Part shown: piece after piece, positions 9,622 to 16,508 of the stretch
How positions within the stretch are numbered: position 1 is the stretch's first letter
How the letters are laid out: each line of letters starts with the position of its first letter
Source: Amphritea balenae
GTDB lineage: Bacteria > Pseudomonadota > Gammaproteobacteria > Pseudomonadales > Balneatricaceae
Reading direction: 5' to 3'
DNA: 64,000 nt
NCBI RefSeq assembly: GCF_003858655.1
Contig: NZ_RQXV01000001.1
Span: 372,001-436,000, forward strand
Notes under the pieces: generated by a model
Databases searched by the model: none
What the model saw: only the letters and a program-made list of their open reading frames with translations
Told to the model about the DNA's origin: nothing
Translations under genes and position numbers: made by a program

Positions 9622-10980
9622 CTAGAAACTCAGCAGCGAAACAAGCTGCGGAGGAAGACGCTCTTTCAATGAATTAAAATCTTCATCTGCCCTACCCAAA
9701 GCCTCCTTCATCTCTTTAGCCAGTTCAGCTTTACTATGCTTTATTGCATAGAGATAACGAAACTGTAATACATGTTTATGAATAGGATCCAAATCATAAA
9801 TCCTGACTAGAAAGGGATCGATTTCTTCAAACAACGCTTCACCCGTTTCAATAAGCAGCACTAACATGTTTGAATAAATAAAAGACTTTTGTAAAGCTGA
9901 ATAGGAAGCAAATTCATCAGTACTCAATACTGCTTTAAAAACAGAAATCTCATAATCTTTAGAAGGTATAATTATCTCAACATCACCGACATTTTCAGCA
10001 AAGATTGTCATGTTAGAATCACCCGCACAGTAAACTCTTTTACAGATGGACATCATGTAAGCATCATACAACGTTGCCTCTGGACTATGTGTAGATTCAT
10101 TACCTATTATATCGACTGATAACTTAACATTTGAGTATTTATTCTTTAGATAATAAAGCTCCTTTAGCGTCTCACCTACAGGAGTACCAAATACAATGAT
10201 AGACTTTTCTTTATTATCATTGATAATATTTTCTACAACAGGAAGAGAAAGCGTTCGTTTACGAATAAAACGTCCGAACCTGTTAAGCCCATATATTACA
10301 TCCCCCCCCCGATAGTGGATAGCAATAGACTCACTCCAGCTACAACTCTTTTTTATCTTTTTGAACCGTTTCTTAATACTCCGACTGAAGAATTGATTAA
10401 ACACACCTGAATAAGATACAAGCGCCTCAGAATTATCTGATAAATCAAGCCGTTCAGTAGGAACGACATTCATGTATTCATTCAAATAATGACTAAAAAG
10501 ATCTCTTGATACGATAGACTTTATTGTTTTACCAGCAACACCATTTGTATTTTCATTAGACACAAATGGCAACGAGCAACGCTTCATATCTGACTCATCA
10601 GCATAATATCCAGACATAAAAGCCCTGGAAATAAAGCTTGGAATTTCACCATCTACACTGCCATGAGCAATCCTGGTTACTCTGGCATCATTAACCCAGG
10701 TAAATGAAAAAGGAACTTTGTAATATTTCGCCAGTATAACGCCATTAAAAATACTATTAATTCGTGCAAGCAAGCCATCCGTTCTTGCCGAAATAACCTG
10801 ACCTTTATAAGGCATTCTCTCTATTAGCCTTCGTTCTGAAGCTATTAATTTTCTTTGAATACGCTGCCCGTCCGGCTTGTACTTTAGTGCAATCTTCAAT
10901 AGAAGATAACTATGTTCCGGGTATTGCTCCATGATGGAAACCGCAGCATCCCGAATCGCCATAATCTCTTTCTTTTCCAT
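9622..10980 (-). CDS. Putative glycosyltransferase of the fucosyltransferase-like (GT-B) type
   Basis: A 452-residue protein with an N-terminal region of unknown type and a core resembling the NodZ/O-fucosyltransferase-like superfamily: QVISARTDGLLARINSIF near the start of the GT fold, IAIHYRGGDV carrying the HxRxGD nucleotide-binding motif (about residues 217-226), and a later YDAYMMSICKRVYCAGDSN...FAENV stretch like the conserved Ser/Asp helix of these enzymes. The last ~90 residues are helical and TPR-like. The HYRGGD motif is encoded over a run of nine G (10,312-10,320), so one-base slippage would break the frame exactly at the active site. It is detached from the export operon by about 500 bases. 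Substrate unknown. Confidence 0.65.
   Translation of the reverse strand: MEKKEIMAIRDAAVSIMEQYPEHSYLLLKIALKYKPDGQRIQRKLIASERRLIERMPYKGQVISARTDGLLARINSIFNGVILAKYYKVPFSFTWVNDARVTRIAHGSVDGEIPSFISRAFMSGYYADESDMKRCSLPFVSNENTNGVAGKTIKSIVSRDLFSHYLNEYMNVVPTERLDLSDNSEALVSYSGVFNQFFSRSIKKRFKKIKKSCSWSESIAIHYRGGDVIYGLNRFGRFIRKRTLSLPVVENIINDNKEKSIIVFGTPVGETLKELYYLKNKYSNVKLSVDIIGNESTHSPEATLYDAYMMSICKRVYCAGDSNMTIFAENVGDVEIIIPSKDYEISVFKAVLSTDEFASYSALQKSFIYSNMLVLLIETGEALFEEIDPFLVRIYDLDPIHKHVLQFRYLYAIKHSKAELAKEMKEALGRADEDFNSLKERLPPQLVSLLSF
10312..10320 (-). repeat. Nine-G tract inside the glycosyltransferase motif
   Basis: On the coding (minus) strand the codons CGG GGG GGG GAT spell Arg-Gly-Gly-Asp of the HxRxGD motif through an uninterrupted run of nine G. 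The frame is intact in this sequence, so the gene is in the on state here. Confidence 0.85.
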
Positions 10981-11629
10981 ATATTTACTTCAACTGTTAG
11001 CCTACAGGCAAGCTATTAGACCAGAGATCCCCTTCAGATTGTATATTACAAAAGACCTGAATACTTATTGATTAGACTTCCTGCTTTGTCAGTTAGCTAG
11101 GAAAGGGCTAGCCATTCCGCTGCGCAGCCTTTCACGTACTAATTCGATTTATTATCCACTGAGAATGCTTGGGACTTATTCACAGGTTCCTTAGGCTTAT
11201 CTAGCTGGCGAAACTCACCTAATCCAAATATGAATCAAAGACCTAAGTAACATACTAATAAGTCCTGACTATGCTTATCATCCCCTTTGGGGGCTGACTT
11301 TCGGGAAAGCTCACAATCAATGAAGAGCTTTACAATAAGTCTGGAACTCATAATTAGTTCTGTCACCGACAGTATAGGCTTTCACACAAGCCCTGAAGGC
11401 CATACCTACATCATTGAGGCTTTTATTGAGGGCCATGCTAATAGCAGACTACGCCTGAAGTCTGTAGAATTCAGGCGTTGAATTCACGGAACTTGTTCGC
11501 AGACTCCTAAGCAACCGTCTCAGATAAGGGTATCCACAACAGGGCTATTAGATTTTCAAAATCACGCCCCATCTATGACTTCATCCTATCAGGATGATGA
11601 AGCTTTTATAGAACAGCATGGAATATTAC
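10981..11629. other. Gene-free stretch left of the island, possible degenerate insertion-sequence remnants
   Basis: No supported gene. Two similar segments in the same orientation, near 11,171-11,195 (GGGACTTATTCACAGGTTCC, then TTAG) and 11,485-11,508 (GGAACTTGTTCGCAGACTCC, then TAAG), resemble the right ends of IS5-type elements. A small hairpin sits at about 11,579-11,602 (CTTCATCCT/AGGATGATGAAG). This would be the original chromosome downstream of the tRNA-Ala gene before the island inserted. Confidence 0.35.
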
Positions 11630-11697
11630 ATAAACGAAAAAGCCCGCTAATAGCGGGCTTCAAAGACGATCTTGTATCAATTTGGACTTGAAATTGG
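11630..11697. repeat. Left attachment repeat of the genomic island (attL/attR copy)
   Basis: This 68-bp segment is identical to 25,945-26,012, which begins at the CCA end of tRNA-Ala and runs through its terminator. The copy here includes the hairpin AAGCCCGC...GCGGGCTT without a tRNA gene, and an imperfect further match (GGGCCTAGC against GGAGCCTAGC) follows into the tRNA acceptor region. It marks the distal end of the island. Confidence 0.9.
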
Positions 11698-11770
11698 CGG
11701 GCCTAGCTCTATCAACTACAAGCCCTAACTACTTGATAGTAAACAAACCTATACCCAGAAAACAACGAAG

Positions 11771-11808
11771 ATGCCCCCATTTATGCCCCCAAATATTATT
11801 ATGTCCCC
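11771..11808. other. Probable integrase arm-type sites, left end
   Basis: ATGCCCCC at 11,771-11,778 and 11,783-11,790 and a variant ATGTCCCC at 11,801-11,808, in an otherwise AT-rich region about 75-110 bp inside the left repeat. The same octamer is repeated at the integrase end of the island, which is how arm-binding sites of tyrosine integrases are normally arranged. Confidence 0.6.
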
Positions 11809-11893
11809 ACAGTCTTAACTCAACAATTTCAGAACTAATCACTTACATTGGCAGGCCACAAATTATTAACAGCGCTTGGCCAAGCATGAAAAA

Positions 11894-12011
11894 TATAACC
11901 GTTCGGTTATAACATACTCCAAAACACCTCAATAAACTAATAATATAAACGTTCGGTTATATTTTATTGCATTTACTAATCAAACGCCTATTATTTAACC
12001 GAACGGTTATA
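11894..12011 (+). promoter_or_regulatory. Three hipBA operator palindromes at 50-bp spacing
   Basis: TATAACCG-TT-CGGTTATA at 11,894-11,911 (perfect), TATAAACG-TT-CGGTTATA at 11,944-11,961 (one mismatch) and TTTAACCG-AA-CGGTTATA at 11,994-12,011 (one mismatch). The starts are exactly 50 bp apart and the last ends 13 bp before the hipB start codon. HipB-type antitoxins repress their own operon through such palindromes, so this is most likely the autoregulatory region containing the promoter. Confidence 0.8.
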
Positions 12012-12024
12012 TTTTGGATTTGGT

Positions 12025-12267
12025 ATGAAAATACAAGTAGATGACGTAGCAACTATTGGGCGTATAGCCAAAGCAGCCAGAAAGAACCAACATATCCGGC
12101 AAGATGATCTCGGCAGTATGATCGATTGCAGTCATAAGTTCATCGGTGATGTTGAAAAAGGTAAAGCTAGCGTTGAATGCGGCAGGGTTCTCCGGCTATT
12201 GAATGAACTAGGTATAAAAGTTCACCTTGATCTCCCTGATGATATTGCCGATGAGCTTTCACTTTAA
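12025..12267 (+). CDS. hipB: HipB-like antitoxin, XRE-family DNA-binding protein
   Basis: An 80-residue protein with a helix-turn-helix of the XRE type (IGRIAKAARKNQHIRQDDLGSMIDCSHKFIGDVEKGKA, residues about 11-50) and a short C-terminal tail that in HipB proteins pairs in a small beta sheet. It should bind the palindromes upstream and neutralise HipA by direct binding. The hipA start codon follows after 26 bases. Size and order (antitoxin first) match the hipBA family. Confidence 0.9.
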   Translation: MKIQVDDVATIGRIAKAARKNQHIRQDDLGSMIDCSHKFIGDVEKGKASVECGRVLRLLNELGIKVHLDLPDDIADELSL

Positions 12268-12293
12268 AAACACATTACAAACAGGACTCCAAA

Positions 12294-13562
12294 ATGCCAG
12301 ATCCCCGCACATTAAATGTATGGTGTAATCAGGAACTTGTTGGCAAGCTCACAGAAGCTAACAATCTCTGGCAATTTGAATATTCAGCTAACTGGCATGA
12401 CTTTAATCTTTCCCCCGATCTAACAATAGAAGCAGGAACTATTGCTGATGGCGGAACAATTCGTCCCGTGCAGTGGTTTTTTGACAATCTACTTCCAGAG
12501 GAAGGTGCACGAAGCCTGATGGCTGATGATGCAAACATAAACCAGGCCGACGCTTTTAGCTTACTTGCTCATTTCGGTGCAGAATCCGCTGGTGCACTAA
12601 CACTCTTACAAGAAGATGAAATATCTATTCCTGCTGAAGAACAACCTCTACCTCAGCAAACCCTTTCTGAGCGAATAAAACAACTGCCTCATATTCCGTT
12701 ATCAACAGGCTCAAGTAAACGAATGTCCCTGGCTGGAGCACAACACAAGCTCCCAATTATTTACCGTGACGGAAAACTGTTTGAACCAATTGGTGCAACA
12801 CCATCAACTCATATTCTAAAACCAGACCATAGTGATCCTGAGCAATACCCACATAGTGCCGTGAATGAATGGTTTATCATGCAGCTAGCCGAGCGAATTG
12901 GTCTAACAGTACCTGACACCTTCCTAATTTATGTACCTGAACCTGTCTACTTAGTCGCACGCTTTGACCGGGAAAAGATTGAGAACCAACTGCTGCGGCA
13001 ACACATCCTAGATGGCTGCCAACTATTAACACTGGCCAACACTTATAAATACAGCCAGTGCAACTCAGCCTCCCTTGATCGACTAATTGAATTTAGTCGT
13101 TCAAAAGCGGTTACACGTCAGCGGTTACTCCAATGGTTACTCTTTAATCTGCTCGTAGGCAATACAGATGACCATCTCAAGAACCTATCGTTCTATGCCG
13201 CAAATCAAGACTTTAATATGACACCCCATTACGATCTTATTAGCACTGCGGTCTATGCCAATAACAATAAGTGGGGTGAAGAAAACCTGGTCTGGCCAAT
13301 AGGTGAAGCCCGACAGCTCAATCAAATCAGTCTGGCAGATATTCAAGCAGTTGGAGCATCACTTAAACTCTCGCAGCGCTACGTAGAACGTACTATCAAA
13401 GCTATGACAGATAACATTACAAAGCATGCCGATTCGCTTATTGAAGAACTGTCACAGCAGAATAATAGTGGCCCTGGCCGACAGGGCGAGATCCAGCTAC
13501 TACGCAAAATACGCTACGGTGTAATAGAGGACATGATTCGCCAACTCGATAATACTCTGTGA
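12294..13562 (+). CDS. hipA: HipA-like serine/threonine kinase toxin
   Basis: Full-length HipA of 422 residues including the N-terminal couple_HipA subdomain (about 1-110). Visible kinase features are MSLAGAQHK (residues 144-152; Ser145 aligns with the autophosphorylated Ser150 of E. coli HipA), the ATP-site THILKPD (172-178), VARFDRE, and the catalytic GNTDDHLKN (289-297), where Asp292 aligns with Asp309. E. coli HipA phosphorylates glutamyl-tRNA synthetase and causes growth arrest. Target here is not shown by sequence; gltX lies just outside the island but that is a core gene. All catalytic residues are kept, so the toxin looks functional. Confidence 0.92.
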   Translation: MPDPRTLNVWCNQELVGKLTEANNLWQFEYSANWHDFNLSPDLTIEAGTIADGGTIRPVQWFFDNLLPEEGARSLMADDANINQADAFSLLAHFGAESAGALTLLQEDEISIPAEEQPLPQQTLSERIKQLPHIPLSTGSSKRMSLAGAQHKLPIIYRDGKLFEPIGATPSTHILKPDHSDPEQYPHSAVNEWFIMQLAERIGLTVPDTFLIYVPEPVYLVARFDREKIENQLLRQHILDGCQLLTLANTYKYSQCNSASLDRLIEFSRSKAVTRQRLLQWLLFNLLVGNTDDHLKNLSFYAANQDFNMTPHYDLISTAVYANNNKWGEENLVWPIGEARQLNQISLADIQAVGASLKLSQRYVERTIKAMTDNITKHADSLIEELSQQNNSGPGRQGEIQLLRKIRYGVIEDMIRQLDNTL

Positions 13563-13588
13563 ATATGACGAATCGAGCAATCTCAGCT

Positions 13589-14011
13589 TTACTGCGCTGC
13601 CCGGAGGCATTTCTCCTTATAGGCCGCAAAACAAAACTCTGCGGCCTTTGTACTAAATTCATACTGAGAATTGATTGCTACCCCCTCCTCAAACTGAATC
13701 ACCATCAGCTCACCAGGACTATACGGCATGTGTACAGCTAAGGTACCAGTAAACCAGTTAGCGAATAGACACACATCCTCTGACAACTGTTTAACCCCTT
13801 CAATGCTAGACAGCCAAAGCTGATTTCCTACAAATGCCCAGGTTGCCTGATAACCTCGAGAAGATGCCACAATTTCCGATATATAAAACTCATACACATC
13901 AAAATCACCCTTAAACTCTTCAACCAACTCTTTCGGAATCACAGGCATTGTGTCGAATGGAACCAGTACATTTCCAGAGAGCTGTAACATATCATTTTCT
14001 GGAGCAATCAT
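13589..14011 (-). CDS. Hypothetical protein of a small island operon
   Basis: A 140-residue acidic protein I do not recognise. The longer frame would start at 14,065, but the ATG at 14,011 overlaps the upstream stop as ATGA and has GGGAGGGG 5 bases before it, so this is the start. Sequence hints are a FDVYEFYISEIVASSRGYQATWAFVGNQLWLSSIEG core, aromatic-rich and probably beta. It is translationally coupled to the zinc-ribbon gene and converges with hipA 26 bases away. No function is proposed. Confidence 0.65.
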   Translation of the reverse strand: MIAPENDMLQLSGNVLVPFDTMPVIPKELVEEFKGDFDVYEFYISEIVASSRGYQATWAFVGNQLWLSSIEGVKQLSEDVCLFANWFTGTLAVHMPYSPGELMVIQFEEGVAINSQYEFSTKAAEFCFAAYKEKCLRAAQ

Positions 14012-14541
14012 TGCGCCCCTCCCATATTTACGTACTGTGTCATCAATTTCATATAAGTCTTCCAATGCATTCCATATTTTTTACAGCGAAATCCGTTGTC
14101 ATATCTATCAAAGATCAACTGTTCTAACTTATTTAGCTTTACAAATTGCCGTGCCTCTTTAGTCATACCCTGCGTACGATATGGCAGACAATAACAGTGG
14201 CGACAGCGAAACAATCCATTCAAACAACACAAGCTCGCTACACGTCGAAAACAAGCCCCACACTCAAACCACTGACGTTGACCACCAAAATTACAATCAC
14301 TGGGACTTAAGAAGATATGCTGCCCTTGCTTACCGACCAGCCAAGGAGCTTTCAGTACAACCTCAGCTGAGCCAATACTGTACTCTGCAGATAACTGTTT
14401 TACAGGCCAGCTCAACATCCCTGAACCATTACCATTCAACACGCCCTGCCGTTTCAGGTCCCGGATATCAAGCTGTAATGTATCTTCAATATAAATGCGC
14501 CTTGGTACACGATACCAATACCCACTACCTACACCACCCAT
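14008..14541 (-). CDS. Zinc-ribbon protein with GGVGSG N-terminus, unknown function
   Basis: A 177-residue protein starting MGGVGSGYWYR, a start seen in a family of uncharacterised proteins from mobile elements, followed by a D-L-LKRQGVL region. The middle has two Cys pairs (FECGACFRRVASL and FRCRHCYCLPYRTQ) that would form a zinc ribbon. The ATG at 14,541 has GGAGG ten bases upstream; a TTG at 14,571 is less likely. The gene lies between the YagK-like gene and the 140-residue gene in one leftward operon. A DNA- or RNA-binding role is plausible from the ribbon only. Confidence 0.7.
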   Translation of the reverse strand: MGGVGSGYWYRVPRRIYIEDTLQLDIRDLKRQGVLNGNGSGMLSWPVKQLSAEYSIGSAEVVLKAPWLVGKQGQHIFLSPSDCNFGGQRQWFECGACFRRVASLCCLNGLFRCRHCYCLPYRTQGMTKEARQFVKLNKLEQLIFDRYDNGFRCKKYGMHWKTYMKLMTQYVNMGGAQ

Positions 14542-14577
14542 AACTATTTTTCCTCCGAAATCATTAAGCAAACCTAC

Positions 14578-15129
14578 CTAAGCTGACTTCAGTTTATAGC
14601 GGCTTGCTGAATAGTCATTCGCAGCCTTATCCCGATACCCTTTGCTAAACACCTTCGCCAAATAGGTTGTACGGCGATAAGCTTCAAGAAACGAAACCTT
14701 ATCTCCACGCAAAACCCGCACAAATGGATTTTTAGGTACCCAAGGCTTAGTGTGCCCTTGCTTAAGCCATATCTGCTCAATCAGCTTATTGATATAATGA
14801 GGCATCTGACACTTATGACCATCCAACATCAATGTCAGGTGATAATGTTGAACGGCACTACTGACTAACTCACGACACCAGATATAACCCACCCGCTTAA
14901 AACCAAGCTTCTTCGACTTAAGCTTCTTGTTCAGCACAGCCATAAATCGTGAGATTGGCTTGTTGTCTCCCGTATAGCCATCAGCTGTCAGCCTCAAACA
15001 GGTCTGAGTAACCAACAATTTCGAATGGTAAGAAAGCATCGCATTCAGTTGCCCCGCAATACAGTCCAAGATTTCGACATAATGTCCCTGTCCGTCCTTA
15101 TCACCGCATAATGTAACAACTTCACCCAT
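14578..15129 (-). CDS. YagK/YfjJ (inovirus Gp2)-like protein
   Basis: A 183-residue protein with the layout of the YagK/YfjJ C-terminal domain: ISRFMAVLNKKLKSKKLG, GYIWCRE and HYHLTLMLDG, the last being the His-x-His segment that relates this family to rolling-circle (HUH-type) initiators. The later GxxxF...R..YLAK part also fits. Start is set at the ATG at 15,129 with GGGAG nine bases upstream; a GTG at 15,165 overlapping the previous stop is possible. Such proteins occur on P4-like satellites beside alpA. Whether it still nicks DNA is unknown. Confidence 0.75.
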   Translation of the reverse strand: MGEVVTLCGDKDGQGHYVEILDCIAGQLNAMLSYHSKLLVTQTCLRLTADGYTGDNKPISRFMAVLNKKLKSKKLGFKRVGYIWCRELVSSAVQHYHLTLMLDGHKCQMPHYINKLIEQIWLKQGHTKPWVPKNPFVRVLRGDKVSFLEAYRRTTYLAKVFSKGYRDKAANDYSASRYKLKSA

Positions 15130-15161
15130 TACGATTAACTCCCCTCCGTAAAGGACTCCCT

Positions 15162-15374
15162 TCACTCGCCTCCAACAAACTCAGCATACTTCCATGTATA
15201 GGCTGAACTGTCGGTAGCTATATTAAACAGAGATCCTGTGATCAGGATCTCTGTAATATTATTAAGGACCCAGTTATTTATCGGACAGATATAGGGCAAA
15301 GATCCATACACCATCAGGGCTGCATGGATACAATTGATATTTATAAATTGGGATAATTTCAGAGAACAAGGCAT
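15162..15374 (-). CDS. Possible small protein downstream of alpA
   Basis: A 70-residue frame starting MPCSLKLSQF with a strong AGAAGGGG ribosome site 7 bases before the ATG, made from the end of alpA, and ending just before the YagK-like gene. I do not recognise it. It contains a perfect 12-bp hairpin (15,227-15,254), so the stretch could instead be an untranslated attenuator region; the ribosome site is the main reason to keep the call. Confidence 0.35.
   Translation of the reverse strand: MPCSLKLSQFININCIHAALMVYGSLPYICPINNWVLNNITEILITGSLFNIATDSSAYTWKYAEFVGGE
15227..15254 (-). repeat. Perfect 12-bp hairpin downstream of alpA
   Basis: ACAGAGATCCTG, four bases, CAGGATCTCTGT. On the minus (transcribed) strand it is followed by TTAATAT, a weak U-rich tail, so it may act as an attenuator between alpA and the replication-like genes or protect the upstream message. 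Confidence 0.65.
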
Positions 15375-15376
15375 AT

Positions 15377-15628
15377 CTAAGCCCCTTCTGAAAGATCTGT
15401 AATGAGCTGTCGAATTTCCTCCACTCGCCATGCAGTTACGCCAGCGCTAAGCTTAACCGGTTGAGGAAAGACCCCCTTCTTTACACCATCCCACCAGGTG
15501 CTCTTACAAACAGGAAATACCTGTAAGATTTGTGGCAGACGTACAAAACCGACTTCAGGCAATGTAATTGGAGGAGCATGATACGCTCCTTTTAGCAGAG
15601 GTTGCGGATAATTATTACTGTCTTGCAT
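15377..15628 (-). CDS. alpA: AlpA family DNA-binding regulator
   Basis: An 83-residue protein with the AlpA/MerR-like winged helix: GFVRLPQILQVFPVCKSTWW, then GVFPQPVKL and TAWRVEEIRQLI. AlpA proteins of P4-like elements activate integrase or excision functions. It lies in the same leftward run as the genes downstream. A perfect 9-bp inverted repeat immediately before the start codon suggests tight, possibly auto-, regulation. No good Shine-Dalgarno is present. Confidence 0.92.
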   Translation of the reverse strand: MQDSNNYPQPLLKGAYHAPPITLPEVGFVRLPQILQVFPVCKSTWWDGVKKGVFPQPVKLSAGVTAWRVEEIRQLITDLSEGA

Positions 15629-15629
15629 A

Positions 15630-15659
15630 GTATCAACACCATATAGTTAATGTTGATAC
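15630..15659 (-). promoter_or_regulatory. alpA operator-like inverted repeat with promoter between the arms
   Basis: GTATCAACA, 12 bases, TGTTGATAC, perfect 9-bp arms. It ends one base before the alpA start codon. The minus-strand spacer reads TTAACTATATGG, which could hold a -10 element, so a bound protein would block transcription or initiation. Confidence 0.65.
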
Positions 15660-15715
15660 CTGATTATCCGGATCAATCCATCCCACTCCACAACAGGCTG
15701 CGGAAATAAACCGGG

Positions 15716-16264
15716 TTATAAATCCGCCTGTTTCTGTTGCTTCTTCCAGTTGCTGAAGCCTTTACGGAAAGTATCAGGACTAATAGGCAGCTGATGCTCC
15801 TCAAGAAAGCTAAGAATCAGCGATTTCTGTAGGACCTTTAACCCCATCATCTCTTGCGCTCTGGTATGAAAATAACTGTAATCATCGAAGAGTTCATAGG
15901 CCAATTCGCGCATTTTCCGGGCAGCGACATTGCCGCTCCCTGGTTCCTGCTCGCCGTTAATCAGCATATCGTAATCAAACCGACCAGCACCCATGACATA
16001 AGTTCTGCGGATTTCACGATAGAGCAAAGTTACGATTGGTGGTGGATACAGGCCAATATCCAGCAGTCCGTCATAAGCATCAAGGGGGGTAAGAAAATCA
16101 CGTTCGATGGCACTAAGGTCATAGAGCTCTGAAAGAGTGTTAGTAGCCATTGCCGCGACCCAGGCTTTCTCCAGGTCATCAACTAAAGCTGGATTTGCCT
16201 TAAGATTGAAATCATAAAAGCGGTGTGCAGATTGCCAAGTGTTCAGGCATGTGCCAGTGGACAT
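15716..16264 (-). CDS. Hypothetical island protein upstream of alpA
   Basis: A 182-residue, mostly helical protein that I do not recognise by function. It begins with CLNTWQSAHRFYDFNLKANP and has a YPPPIVTLLYREIRRTYVMG segment and a basic C-terminus (SNWKKQQKQ). No catalytic motif or membrane segment is visible. It stands alone between alpA and the restriction operon and has an 8-bp palindrome 14 bases upstream of its ATG, which suggests its own regulation. Confidence 0.65.
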   Translation of the reverse strand: MSTGTCLNTWQSAHRFYDFNLKANPALVDDLEKAWVAAMATNTLSELYDLSAIERDFLTPLDAYDGLLDIGLYPPPIVTLLYREIRRTYVMGAGRFDYDMLINGEQEPGSGNVAARKMRELAYELFDDYSYFHTRAQEMMGLKVLQKSLILSFLEEHQLPISPDTFRKGFSNWKKQQKQADL

Positions 16265-16277
16265 AGGACCCCCATTA

Positions 16278-16297
16278 GTAGTTATGGAAATAACTAC
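16278..16297 (-). promoter_or_regulatory. Palindrome upstream of the 182-residue island gene
   Basis: GTAGTTAT, GGAA, ATAACTAC: perfect 8-bp arms, 14 bases before the start codon at 16,264. Position suggests an operator for this gene; it differs in sequence from the alpA and hipBA palindromes. Confidence 0.55.
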
Positions 16298-16508
16298 CGA
16301 AGCGGCGGTCCTGCACTTATCGGGTTCTTACCCTCATCGGTAGGATTCCAAATCTGACATAAAATCCATTATGGTGCAATAGCCAATATATTCGTCCAAG
16401 TCCTAACAACAAAGCTGCTTATCTTTTTGCGTTATCCAACTTTATTATAGAAAGTGCTAGCTAACAGGAACTCTTAAAATCTATAACGGCTATAACTTAG
16501 TTTAATAA

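Noticed and set aside
10312-10320. Frameshift in the glycosyltransferase gene at the G tract
   Set aside because: The frame reads through intact with the conserved motif, so in this sequence the gene is not broken.
11287-11481. A 64-codon frame left of the island
   Set aside because: No family, no ribosome site and a stretch that looks like decayed insertion-sequence DNA.
11682-11912. A 76-codon frame across the left attachment repeat
   Set aside because: It covers the probable arm sites and a hipBA operator, which explain the sequence better.
12025-13562. Idea that the island hipA and the neighbouring gltX form a toxin-target unit
   Set aside because: gltX lies outside the island on the other side of the tRNA and is a core gene; closeness results from the integration site.
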